Below are positions 16,858-24,292 of a stretch of DNA of 36,084 nucleotides, piece after piece (position 1 is the first letter of the stretch; each line of letters opens with the position of its first letter). The notes below the pieces were generated by a model. The model was not told the DNA's origin and ran no database searches. It saw nothing but the letters and a program-made list of their open reading frames with translations. The position numbers were made by a program, and so were the translations under genes. This DNA comes from Bacillota bacterium (lineage in GTDB: Bacteria > Sysuimicrobiota > Sysuimicrobiia > Sysuimicrobiales > Segetimicrobiaceae), in NCBI GenBank assembly GCA_021324255.1, contig JAJPJL010000055.1:1-36084 (forward strand), written 5' to 3'.

Positions 16858-17775
16858 TCAGTGGCGCGCGCCGCCTCGGTCCGGCGCGTGGACACGCACG
16901 CGCTCGGCGCCGCTGTACACGTTGAACTGCTCGCCCCGGAGAAAGCCCACCAGGCTCACCCCGAACTCCCGCGCGGTGTCGACCGCCAGGCTGCTCGGCG
17001 CGGAGACGGCGCAAAAGACGGGGATCCCCGCCGCCGCCGCTTTCTGCACCAGCTCGAAGCTGGCGCGCCCGCTGACCATCACGACATGGAGATCGAGCGG
17101 GACGCGCCCGTCGAGCCAGGCCCAACCGACCAGCTTGTCCATCGCGTTGTGCCGGCCGACGTCCTCCCGGAGCGCCACGAGACGACCGTCGCGGTCGAAG
17201 AGCGCGGCGGCATGCAGGCCGCCGGTGGCGGCGAACAGGCTCTGCGCCCGCCGGAGCGTCCCCGGCAGCGCGGCGAGCGTCCCCGCGTCCACGACGAGGC
17301 CGCCGCGGACATGCGCGAGACCGCGCAGGCGCAGCGCCTCCAGGGTCGCCTTGCCGCAGACGCCGCACGCGCTCGTCGTGTAGAAGTGCCGTTCCAGCGC
17401 GGCGAGCGCCGGCAGGACCGGCGACCGCAGCGCGACGTTCACGATGTTGTACTGCTGCGCGCGGTCGACCTCGGGGTCCGCGCAATACGACATGCGCGCG
17501 ATCTCATGCGGGTCGCGGAGCACGCCCTCGCCGAACAGGAACCCCGCGGCGAGCTCGAAGTCATGGCCGGGCGTGCGCATCGTCACCGCGACCGTGCGCG
17601 TCTCGCCCCCGGCCACGAGCCGGATCTCGAGCGGCTCCTCGGTGGCGACGACGTCGGTGCGCGGGGCGCTCGCGCCCGCGCGCACGGTGTGGATCGCGAC
17701 GCGCGTCTTCGCCCCGGCCCGCACGGCCGTGCCGGCCGGCTCCCCGCGGCGGGGTACGCGCCCCGCGCTGCCCAT
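16858..17775 (-). CDS. fdhD: Formate dehydrogenase accessory sulfurtransferase FdhD
   Basis: Delivers sulfur from a cysteine desulfurase to the Mo(or W)-bis-MGD cofactor, required for active formate dehydrogenase. 305 aa. The redox-active CGVCGK motif is present (Cys137/Cys140), with TEEPLEIRL and MRTPGHDFELAAGFL before it and DVGRHNAMDKL and VSGRASFELVQKA after it, all FdhD hallmarks. Start ATG at 17775 with GAGGAGGGCGGG upstream; the frame is open further into the neighbouring gene. Last gene of the minus-strand formate dehydrogenase region, 32 nt after a solute-binding protein gene. Confidence 0.95.
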   Translation of the reverse strand: MGSAGRVPRRGEPAGTAVRAGAKTRVAIHTVRAGASAPRTDVVATEEPLEIRLVAGGETRTVAVTMRTPGHDFELAAGFLFGEGVLRDPHEIARMSYCADPEVDRAQQYNIVNVALRSPVLPALAALERHFYTTSACGVCGKATLEALRLRGLAHVRGGLVVDAGTLAALPGTLRRAQSLFAATGGLHAAALFDRDGRLVALREDVGRHNAMDKLVGWAWLDGRVPLDLHVVMVSGRASFELVQKAAAAGIPVFCAVSAPSSLAVDTAREFGVSLVGFLRGEQFNVYSGAERVRVHAPDRGGARH

Positions 17776-17807
17776 GACGATCCCGCCCTCCTCGGTCGGG
17801 GCGGCCC

Positions 17808-19418
17808 CTACTTCCACGTCGCGTAGATGGCCGCCCACTTCTCCGTCGGTACGATGCTCACGCCCTCGAGGTGGCTGCTCGTCACCACGTAGAAGTTCTG
17901 CGCCCACAGGAAGATCCAGGGCGCGTCATGCCAGATCAGCTCCTGCGCCTGCTTGTAGATCGCCCGGCGCTGCTCCGGGTTCATGGTCGTCTGCCCGGCG
18001 AGCAGCAGCTCGTCCACCTTGGCATCCTTGTAGAACGTGGAGATGTAGCCGTGCGGCGGCCACAGGCCGGAGTAAAAGACGCCGAAGAGCTGGGAGGCCG
18101 CATCCAGGTACGGACCGGCCTGCCCGAGCATGTACATCTGAATCGGCGTGCGGTCCGCCGGGGTCGCGAGCGCGCCGATGTAGCTCGGCCAGTCGGCGGT
18201 CTCCACCGCGGCCTTGACGCCGACGTTGGCGAGCTGCGCGGCGATGGCCTGGGCGGCCTGATAGTCCTGGATGTAGCGGCCCGTGGGCGCCCGGAACGCG
18301 ACGCTGAAGCCTTGGGGGTAGCCGGCTTCGGTGAGCATCCGCTTCGCGCGCGCGGGATCGAACGGCCAGCCGCCCGGCTGGATCCGCGTGTAGCCGAACT
18401 GGTTGGGCGTCGTCGGCGCTTCCAGCACGGTCGCGAGGCCGAAGAGCACACTGTGGATGATGGCCTGCTTGTTGACGGCGTAGTTCATCGCCTGGCGCAC
18501 GCGCACGTCCTTGAACGGGCCCCAGAGGTTGTTCATCCCCACCCAGATCGCGCGGTCGGTCGGGCCCTCCACGACGCGCAGCGACGGATCCCTGCGCATC
18601 GCGGGCACGTCGGGCGCGGGCGGCGCGAACGCCATCTGCACGTCGCCCGCGCGCAGCATGGTCTCGCGGGTCCCCGCGTTGGGGACGACGCGGAAGATCA
18701 CCTGGTCGAAGTACGGCTTGCGCCCCCAGTAATCGGGATTGCGCACCAGCGTGATGTGGTCGCCGTGCACCCACTCCTTGAAGATGTACGGCCCGGAGCC
18801 GGCGTTGACCGGTCCCAGCGCGAGCTTGGCGTTCCCCAACGCCTTGGCCGCGGCCGGCGACACGATCTCGGCCGCCGTGGTCGCCAGCTCTTCCGGCAGC
18901 GTGGCGCTCGGCTCCTTGAAGTGCAGCACGATCGTGTAGGGGTCGGGGATCTCGATCCGGCCGGTGTCGAGCGCGCTCCAGTAGTAGCGTGACGAATTCC
19001 GGACCGACGGATCCAGCATCCGCTCGATGTTGAACTTGACGGCCTGCGCGTCGAAGGGGGTGCCGTCTTGGAACTTGACGCCCTGGCGCAGCTTGAACGT
19101 GTACGTGCGGCCGTCGGGGCTCGCCGTCCACGAGGTCGCGAGCTGCCCGACGAGCTTGGTGTACTGCGGCTGCCCCGGGGCGACGCCGGACCGCTCGTCG
19201 TTGTACCAGATCAGCGGATCGTAGATGTAGTCCACGATGTTCGAGACCGTGGCGGTCGTCTGCCCGGCCGGGTCCAACGTGTCCGCGTCGATGCCGAGCG
19301 CGATCGCAAGGGTGGCCGGCGCCGCCGCCAGGCCGCCTCCCGGCACGCCCGCCAGCGCCGCAAAACCGAGACACGCAGCGACACCGGCCGTCACAAGCCG
19401 CGTCGTTAGGGTGGCCAT
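17808..19418 (-). CDS. ABC transporter substrate-binding protein, family 5 (peptide/nickel type)
   Basis: 536 aa secreted or lipid-anchored binding protein. N terminus MATLTTRLVTAGVAACLGFAAL is a signal peptide; VAAC could be a lipobox, though an AAAPA cleavage site is equally possible. ALGIDADTLDPAGQTT, YDPLIWYNDE, WTASPDGRTYTFKLRQGVKFQDGTPFDAQAV and the long C-terminal lobe are typical of OppA/DppA/NikA-type proteins. The ligand cannot be inferred. No permease or ATPase of this class is in the window, so it is an orphan here, between the formate dehydrogenase genes and fdhD. Confidence 0.88.
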   Translation of the reverse strand: MATLTTRLVTAGVAACLGFAALAGVPGGGLAAAPATLAIALGIDADTLDPAGQTTATVSNIVDYIYDPLIWYNDERSGVAPGQPQYTKLVGQLATSWTASPDGRTYTFKLRQGVKFQDGTPFDAQAVKFNIERMLDPSVRNSSRYYWSALDTGRIEIPDPYTIVLHFKEPSATLPEELATTAAEIVSPAAAKALGNAKLALGPVNAGSGPYIFKEWVHGDHITLVRNPDYWGRKPYFDQVIFRVVPNAGTRETMLRAGDVQMAFAPPAPDVPAMRRDPSLRVVEGPTDRAIWVGMNNLWGPFKDVRVRQAMNYAVNKQAIIHSVLFGLATVLEAPTTPNQFGYTRIQPGGWPFDPARAKRMLTEAGYPQGFSVAFRAPTGRYIQDYQAAQAIAAQLANVGVKAAVETADWPSYIGALATPADRTPIQMYMLGQAGPYLDAASQLFGVFYSGLWPPHGYISTFYKDAKVDELLLAGQTTMNPEQRRAIYKQAQELIWHDAPWIFLWAQNFYVVTSSHLEGVSIVPTEKWAAIYATWK

Positions 19419-19497
19419 ATCATCCGCCCCACGGGGGGCACCCCCTTTCGGCGTCCCGCCGCCGGGCAGTGATTGCGCGCCGCGCACGACTCGGGGA

Positions 19498-19530
19498 CGT
19501 GTCCGCGTTCCTTACTTCGGCGCGGACACG
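19498..19530. other. 10-bp inverted repeat hairpin after the formate dehydrogenase operon
   Basis: CGTGTCCGCG (19498-19507) and CGCGGACACG (19521-19530) pair perfectly around a 13-nt loop. It lies in the 200-nt gap between the iron-sulfur gene stop and the binding-protein start. No T-run follows on the minus strand, so it may be a terminator of unusual type, an RNA-processing or stabilising hairpin, or a protein site. Confidence 0.5.
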
Positions 19531-19576
19531 CCGCGGCCCCTGTGCGCGTTGCGCACGGCGCCGGTGCGTGATCGCA

Positions 19577-19624
19577 GACGGCCGGCTTGAACCCTTGTCG
19601 GAGTTCGGCAATGACGCATCAGCG
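19577..19624 (+). repeat. Dispersed intergenic repeat, copy B
   Basis: 48 bp, collinear with copy A (36/48 identical) and matching copy C in its first 28 bp (24/28). Contains CGGCCGGCTTGAACCCTTG and ends GACGCATCAGCG. As in copy A, the final part includes the stop codon (19621-19619) of the adjacent minus-strand gene, here the iron-sulfur half of formate dehydrogenase. The stem change GCCGG to GTCGG keeps a G-U pair. Confidence 0.6.
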
Positions 19625-20458
19625 GCCGCCCGGATCCGGGTTCACATACGTAAATCCGAACCGTCCCTTGACGCACAGGTTGCCGCGCGTGATGTCGTGG
19701 TCCGCGGGAGACGTGACCTTGACGATGCGGTTGCCCTGCACGTGCAGCTCGAGGGCGCAGCCCACGCCGCAGTACGGGCAGATCGTCTCCGCAACGTGCT
19801 GCCGGCTCTCGTCCCACTCGCCCGCCTGCCGCATCCGGTGTTCGATCAGGGGCATCAGGGCGCCGGTCGGGCACACCGCCACGCAGTTTCCGCAGAAGAC
19901 ACAGCGTGACTCCAGGAGCGGCGCGTCGGCCCCGGTGTCGATGCGGGCCGCAAACCCGCGGCCGGCGACCGTCAGCGCAAACGTATGCTGGGCGTCCTCG
20001 CCGCAGGCTTCGACGCACTTGTAGCAGAGGATGCACTTCGCGTAGTCGCGTACGTACAGGTCGTTGTCGTCGCGCAGCGGTTCGAGGACCCGCGCGACGT
20101 CGCTGCCAAACCGCGCCGGGTCGCCGTGGTACGCGGCGAGGTGCGCGGCGAGCTCGGGCGCCGTGGAGGTGTCGACCGACGACGCGAGCATCTCGAGGAC
20201 GACCTTGCGGGCCCGGCGGACGCGCTCGGTGTCCGTCCGCACCCGCATCCCGGGTTCCACGCGGCGCGAGCAGGACGGCACGAGGGCGCGGCTGCCCTCC
20301 ACCTCTACGACACAGGCCCGGCAGACGTTGACCGGCGTCAGGTTGGGATGGTAGCAGAGGGTGGGCGCGTCCATGCCGGCGCGCCGGAGCGCTTGCAGGA
20401 TCGTCATCCCCTCGTCCGCCCCGAGGGTCCGCCCGTCGACCTCGATGACAATGCTCAT
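19619..20458 (-). CDS. Formate dehydrogenase alpha subunit, detached N-terminal iron-sulfur half
   Basis: 279 aa electron-transfer protein. Domains in order: [2Fe-2S] ferredoxin-like (Cys35, 46, 49, 63); two [4Fe-4S] ferredoxin motifs (Cys142/145/148/152 and Cys186/189/192/196); then the small [4Fe-4S] domain that in one-chain enzymes starts the molybdopterin domain (ICPYCGVGC with Cys227/230/234, and NLCVKGRFG with Cys262). The His-Cys cluster seen in NuoG and many FdhA proteins is missing; residues 91-140 have no Cys. The protein ends FTYVNPDPGGR, exactly where homologues continue into PDRLxxPLIR, which here begins the catalytic gene 22260-24224. ATG overlaps the NuoF-like stop (ATGA). Confidence 0.88.
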   Translation of the reverse strand: MSIVIEVDGRTLGADEGMTILQALRRAGMDAPTLCYHPNLTPVNVCRACVVEVEGSRALVPSCSRRVEPGMRVRTDTERVRRARKVVLEMLASSVDTSTAPELAAHLAAYHGDPARFGSDVARVLEPLRDDNDLYVRDYAKCILCYKCVEACGEDAQHTFALTVAGRGFAARIDTGADAPLLESRCVFCGNCVAVCPTGALMPLIEHRMRQAGEWDESRQHVAETICPYCGVGCALELHVQGNRIVKVTSPADHDITRGNLCVKGRFGFTYVNPDPGGR

Positions 20459-21732
20459 ACGACCTCACCCGGGCGTCCGTGCGCCGCGCTCGCGCCGCCG
20501 TTGCTCGACGACGGCGCGCCCGGCCGGAGCGCGAGCGCGCTCAGCACCGCGCCGGCCGCCGTTTGACCGAGGCCGCAGATGGACGCGTCCGTCATCGCCG
20601 CGCCGATGTCCGCGAGCAGTTGCGGGTCCTCCGGCCGCGCCCGGCCCGACGCCAACCGCGTGACGATCTCCAGCTGCCGCTGCGTGCCGACCCGGCACGG
20701 GACGCACTGGCCGCACGATTCCTCCTGGAAAAACCGGGCCACCCGCAGCACGATATCCCACAACGACGCCGTCTCGTCGAGCACGATCACGGCGCCGGAT
20801 CCCACGGTACCCCCGACGGGCTGGAGGCCCTCGAAGGTCAACGGCAGATCCAACCGGTCGGGACCGAGGAACGTGCCGGCGGCCCCGCCGCACAGCACGG
20901 CCTGCAGGCGCCGGCCCCGCCATACGCCGCCCGCCAGCGCCAGCAGCTCCCCGAGCGTCGTCCCGAACGGGACCTCGTACAACCCCGGGCGCTCGACGTG
21001 CCCGCTCACGCAGAACAGCTTCGTCCCGGTGGACCGGTCCGTGCCGTAGCGCCGGAACCCGGAGGCGCCCTCCAGTACCACGATCGGGACGTTGCACAGC
21101 GTCTCCACGTTGTTGACGAGCGTGGGGTCGCCAAACAGGCCCGCCTGCGTCGGGAACGGGGGCTTGTTGCGCGGTTCGCCGCGGCGGCCCTCGACCGAGT
21201 TGAACAGCGCCGTCTCCTCGCCGCAGATGTAGGCGCCCGCGCCGCGGACGACGCGGATCCAAAAGGCGCGCCCGGTCCCCGCGACGTCGGCGCCGAGGAG
21301 CCCCGCGCGCTCCGCCTGGTCGATCGCCCGCCGGAGACGCGCGGCGGCGAGCCGGTACTCGCCGCGCACGTAGACGAGCCCGTCCTCGGCTGCGACCGTG
21401 AGCCCGGCGATCGTCATCGCCTCCACGACGGCGAACGGGTCCTGCTCCATCAGCACGCGATCCTTAAAGGTGCCCGGCTCGCTCTCGTCGGCGTTGCAGA
21501 CCACCCGCCGCCGTCCGGCGGCTTCCGCGACGGCGCGCCACTTGCGGCCGGCCGGAAACGCCGCGCCGCCGCGCCCGAGCAGTCCCGAGGCCTCCAGCTC
21601 GGACAGCACCCACGCCGGCCCGCGCTCCGCGACGCGTGCAAGCGCCGCGTAGCCGCCGAGCGACCGGTACGCCTCGAGGCTCTCCGGATCAGCGACGCCG
21701 GCCCGCGCCAGGAGCCGCCGGACCTCAGGCAT
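20455..21732 (-). CDS. NADH-binding NuoF-like beta subunit of NAD-dependent formate dehydrogenase
   Basis: 425 aa. Carries the NADH site GLLGRGGAAFPAGRKW (about residues 50-65), FMN-binding CNADESEPGTFKDR and GAGAYICGEETAL, and the C-terminal [4Fe-4S] motif ESCGQCVPC with Cys340/343/346 and distal Cys386 in SICGLGQ. The role is to pass electrons from the iron-sulfur chain to NAD+, or the reverse. The ATG at 21732 lies inside the end of the NuoE-like gene (8-nt overlap); the frame is open upstream but lacks conserved sequence. Like FdsB/HoxF but without a fused NuoE domain. Tail after residue 400 is Gly/Ala/Ser rich. Confidence 0.92.
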   Translation of the reverse strand: MPEVRRLLARAGVADPESLEAYRSLGGYAALARVAERGPAWVLSELEASGLLGRGGAAFPAGRKWRAVAEAAGRRRVVCNADESEPGTFKDRVLMEQDPFAVVEAMTIAGLTVAAEDGLVYVRGEYRLAAARLRRAIDQAERAGLLGADVAGTGRAFWIRVVRGAGAYICGEETALFNSVEGRRGEPRNKPPFPTQAGLFGDPTLVNNVETLCNVPIVVLEGASGFRRYGTDRSTGTKLFCVSGHVERPGLYEVPFGTTLGELLALAGGVWRGRRLQAVLCGGAAGTFLGPDRLDLPLTFEGLQPVGGTVGSGAVIVLDETASLWDIVLRVARFFQEESCGQCVPCRVGTQRQLEIVTRLASGRARPEDPQLLADIGAAMTDASICGLGQTAAGAVLSALALRPGAPSSSNGGASAAHGRPGEVV

Positions 21733-22270
21733 CGCCGCCCGCCTGCCCGAGCGCCGCCGCGATGACGCCGGCCGTCGCGTGCCCGAGTTCGCGCCCGCCG
21801 GCCACGGCGACGGGCGCTTCCTCGCACCGCCCGAGGCACGGCACCGTCTCCCAGTCGACCGCCGGCGGCGCCGCGGCGCCCCGGCCGTTCCGCGCATCGC
21901 CGTGCGCCCCGCCCGCAAATCGCCGCGGCGGTCCGTAGCGGGCCTGGAGGTCGCGCACGAGGACATCGGCGCCCCGCAGCCGGCACGATACGTCGTCGCA
22001 GACGTGGAGGATCGTGCCGCGCGGCGGGTCGAGCCGGAACAACGCGTAAAACGTCGCGACCCCCCAGACGTCGGGAAATGGCAGGTTCATCCGGTCGGCG
22101 AGGTGATGGAGCGCGCCGCGGGGCAACCAGCCGAGATCGTCCTGCACCGCATGGAGGAGCGGCAGCAGGTCGGACCGGCGCGGCTCGGCGCCCACGCGGG
22201 CGAGGGCCCGGTCCACCGCCTCGCGCTCCCGCTCGCTAGCGGGCGCCGGGGGATTCGGCTCAATCGGCAC
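21725..22270 (-). CDS. NuoE-like [2Fe-2S] gamma subunit of NAD-dependent formate dehydrogenase
   Basis: 181 aa thioredoxin-like ferredoxin. The [2Fe-2S] ligands are HVCDDVSC (Cys91, Cys96) and VPCLGRC (Cys145, Cys149), the standard C-x4-C / C-x3-C NuoE pattern. The N-terminal helical part with LLPLLHAVQDDLGWLP and VWGVATFYALFRLDPP is also typical. A loop of about 20 residues rich in Gly/Ala/Arg (120-138) is inserted before the second Cys pair. Start is GTG at 22270, overlapping the catalytic gene by 11 nt, with GGAGGAG upstream. Works with the NuoF-like subunit as the diaphorase module. Confidence 0.92.
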   Translation of the reverse strand: MPIEPNPPAPASEREREAVDRALARVGAEPRRSDLLPLLHAVQDDLGWLPRGALHHLADRMNLPFPDVWGVATFYALFRLDPPRGTILHVCDDVSCRLRGADVLVRDLQARYGPPRRFAGGAHGDARNGRGAAAPPAVDWETVPCLGRCEEAPVAVAGGRELGHATAGVIAAALGQAGGDA

Positions 22271-24224
22271 GCGACATCTCCTCCTGTCCCACGACCTCGT
22301 CGCGCCACCCGCCCCGCGCCGCGACGCGCTCGATGGCCACCGCCGTCGCCTTGAACTCCGCGGTCCCCGATTTCGGATCCCACGCGTCGATCGTGAGCAC
22401 GTTGGTCGGCACCGTGTCGGGATGGTGGAGCGTCATGAAGCAGAGCCCGGGCGCGAGCGTGTCGTCGAGCTTGACCGGTACGAGGAGCGACCCGCGGCGG
22501 GACCGGACGCGCGCGAGATCCCCGGGCTCAAGGCCGAGCCGCCGGGCGTCCGCGGGCCAGATGCAGAGGTACTCGGTCTGCGGGCGCGGCGCCGCGTAGC
22601 CGCGCGACTGGGTGCCGGTGTTGTAGAATTCGAGCCTGCGCCCCGTCGTGAGCATAAACGGGTACGCGTCGTCCGGCTGCTCCACGGGCGGTTCCCACCG
22701 GACCGGGATGAGCGGCGCCCGCGGGCCGTCGACCGGACGCCGCCACAGGCGCTCGTGCAGGAACTTGCTGCCCGGGTGGCCCTCGTCGGGGCACGGCCAC
22801 TGCAGCCCGCCGGCCTCGGCGAGCCGGGCGTAGGACATCCCGCGGTGCCGCGCGGAGAGGCGCCGGACCTCGTTCCACACGTCCTCCGCGCCCGTGTACC
22901 CCCACCGGTGCCCCAGGCGGCCGGCGAGGTCTTGCAGGATGGCGATGTCGTCGCGCGCCTCCCCCGGGGGATCGACCGCCTTGCGCATCAGCTGCACCCG
23001 CCGCTCGGAGTTCGTGACCGTGCCGTCGCACTCGCACCACGACAACGCCGACGGCAGGACGACGTCGGCGATCTCGGCGGTCTGGTTGAGCGCGACGTCC
23101 TGGAGCACGACGAAGTCGAGGCCGCCGAGCAGCTCGCGGCTGCGGTGGAGATTGGCCTCCGACATGAGCGGGTTTTCGCCGATGATGTAGGCGGCGCGGA
23201 TCTCGCCGCGCTCCATGCCCTCGAACATCAGGCTCTGGTGGCGCCCGCGCCGGGACGGGAGCGCCGTGCCCCAGGCGGCCTCAAACGGCGCGCGCTGCTC
23301 CGCATCCTCCACGTCCGCGCCCCCGGGCAGGCGGTTCGGAATGGCCCCCATGTCGCCGCCGCCCTGCACGTTGTTCTGGCCGCGCAGCGGGTCGAGGCCG
23401 GAGCCGTACCGCCCGACGTGCCCGGTGATGTTGGCCAGGTTGCACAGCGCATACACGCCGTCCGTCGCGTTGTGATGCTCGGTGATGCCGAGCGTCCAGC
23501 AGATGATCGCGCGCGGCGCCCCGGCGTACATCCGGGCCACACGGCGGACGGTGTCCGCCGCGATGCCGGTGACGCGCTCCGCGAACTCCGGCGTGTAGGT
23601 CGCGATCGCCTCGCGGTACGCCTCGACCCCGGTCGTGGCGTGCGCGATGAACTCGCGGTGCTCGAGCCCCTCCTCGAAGATCACCCGCGCGATCGCGTTC
23701 GCGAGCGCGATATCCCCGCCGACGCGGATCGGCAGGTGCAGGTGCGCGAGCTGCGCCGTCGGCGTGCGCCGCGGATCGACGACGACGAGGCGCGCGCCGT
23801 TGCGCATGCCGCGCAGCATGTGATGGAACATGATCGGGTGGGTCTCGCGCGGGTTGGACCCCCACAAAAACAGCAGGTCCGTGTGCTCCATCTCCTCGTA
23901 CGACGTCGTGCCGCCGCCCGCCCCGTACACCGTCTCCAGACCGGAGACGCTCGGCGCGTGTCAGGTCCGGTTGCAGCTGTCGATGTTGTTGGTCCCGAGC
24001 ACCACCCGCATGAACTTCTGCGCGACGAAGTTCACTTCGTTGGACGCCTTGGAGCAACTCAGGCAGCAGAAGGCGTCCGGCCCGTGGTCGCGGCGAATCT
24101 CGCGGAACCGCCGCGCCACCAGATCGAGCGCCTCGTCCCAGGCCGCCGGCGCAAGCGCGCCGGCCCGCCGGATCAAGGGCTGCGTCAACCGCGCCAACGG
24201 CCGCTGATACCCTCGTGCCGCCAT
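22260..24224 (-). CDS. fdhA: Selenocysteine-containing formate dehydrogenase, catalytic (molybdopterin) half, UGA readthrough
   Basis: One gene of 654 residues if the in-frame TGA at 23963-23961 is read as selenocysteine (Sec88). Before it: FCCLSCSKASNE with the conserved Lys, and LGTNNIDSCNRT; after it: HAPSVSGLETVYGAGGGTTS with the conserved His. This is the FdhF/FdhA active site T-[Sec/Cys]-H-A-P-S-V. A SECIS-like hairpin follows. The remainder (DLLFLWGSNPRETHP, VVVDPRRT, ITGHVGRYGSGLDPLRGQNNVQGGGDMG, ENPLMSEANLHR, then the C-terminal beta-barrel with GRRLEFYNTGTQSR) is a full molybdopterin oxidoreductase. It lacks the N-terminal CxxCxxxC [4Fe-4S] domain, supplied by the gene at 19619-20458. 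ATG at 24224 follows GGAGG. Confidence 0.93.
23931..23963 (-). promoter_or_regulatory. Selenocysteine UGA codon and bacterial SECIS hairpin
   Basis: TGA at 23963-23961, then 18 nt, then the apical loop GGUCU (23942-23938) closed by a perfect 7-bp stem CGUCUCC (23949-23943) / GGAGACG (23937-23931). From memory, E. coli fdhF has the same 18-nt distance and a GGUCU loop bound by SelB. The hairpin is coding sequence at the same time. This supports Sec insertion over termination. Confidence 0.9.
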
Positions 24225-24265
24225 CGCCGCCACCTCCGGGCTCCCGCTGTTCGGGGTTCAAAAAA

Positions 24266-24274
24266 ATTATATCA
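24266..24274 (-). promoter_or_regulatory. Extended -10 promoter of the formate dehydrogenase operon
   Basis: Minus strand TGATATAAT: a consensus TATAAT (24271-24266) with the TG of an extended -10. No good -35 is seen at 17 bp. Followed by a run of T/A unusual in this GC-rich DNA. Start of transcription near 24259 gives a leader of about 35 nt with the GGAGG of the catalytic gene. It separates this operon from the upstream propeller gene, whose stop is at 24293. Confidence 0.6.
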
Positions 24275-24292
24275 CCCGCCCGGCGCCCGCCG

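Noticed and set aside
23961-23963. In-frame stop in the formate dehydrogenase gene as a sign of a pseudogene
   Set aside because: The TGA falls exactly on the catalytic Sec/Cys position, both sides stay well conserved and a SECIS-like hairpin follows at the known distance.
24231-24262. Possible fifth repeat copy before the formate dehydrogenase catalytic gene (minus strand TTGAACCC...GGGAGCCCGG)
   Set aside because: Only short blocks match and spacing differs; not separable from chance.
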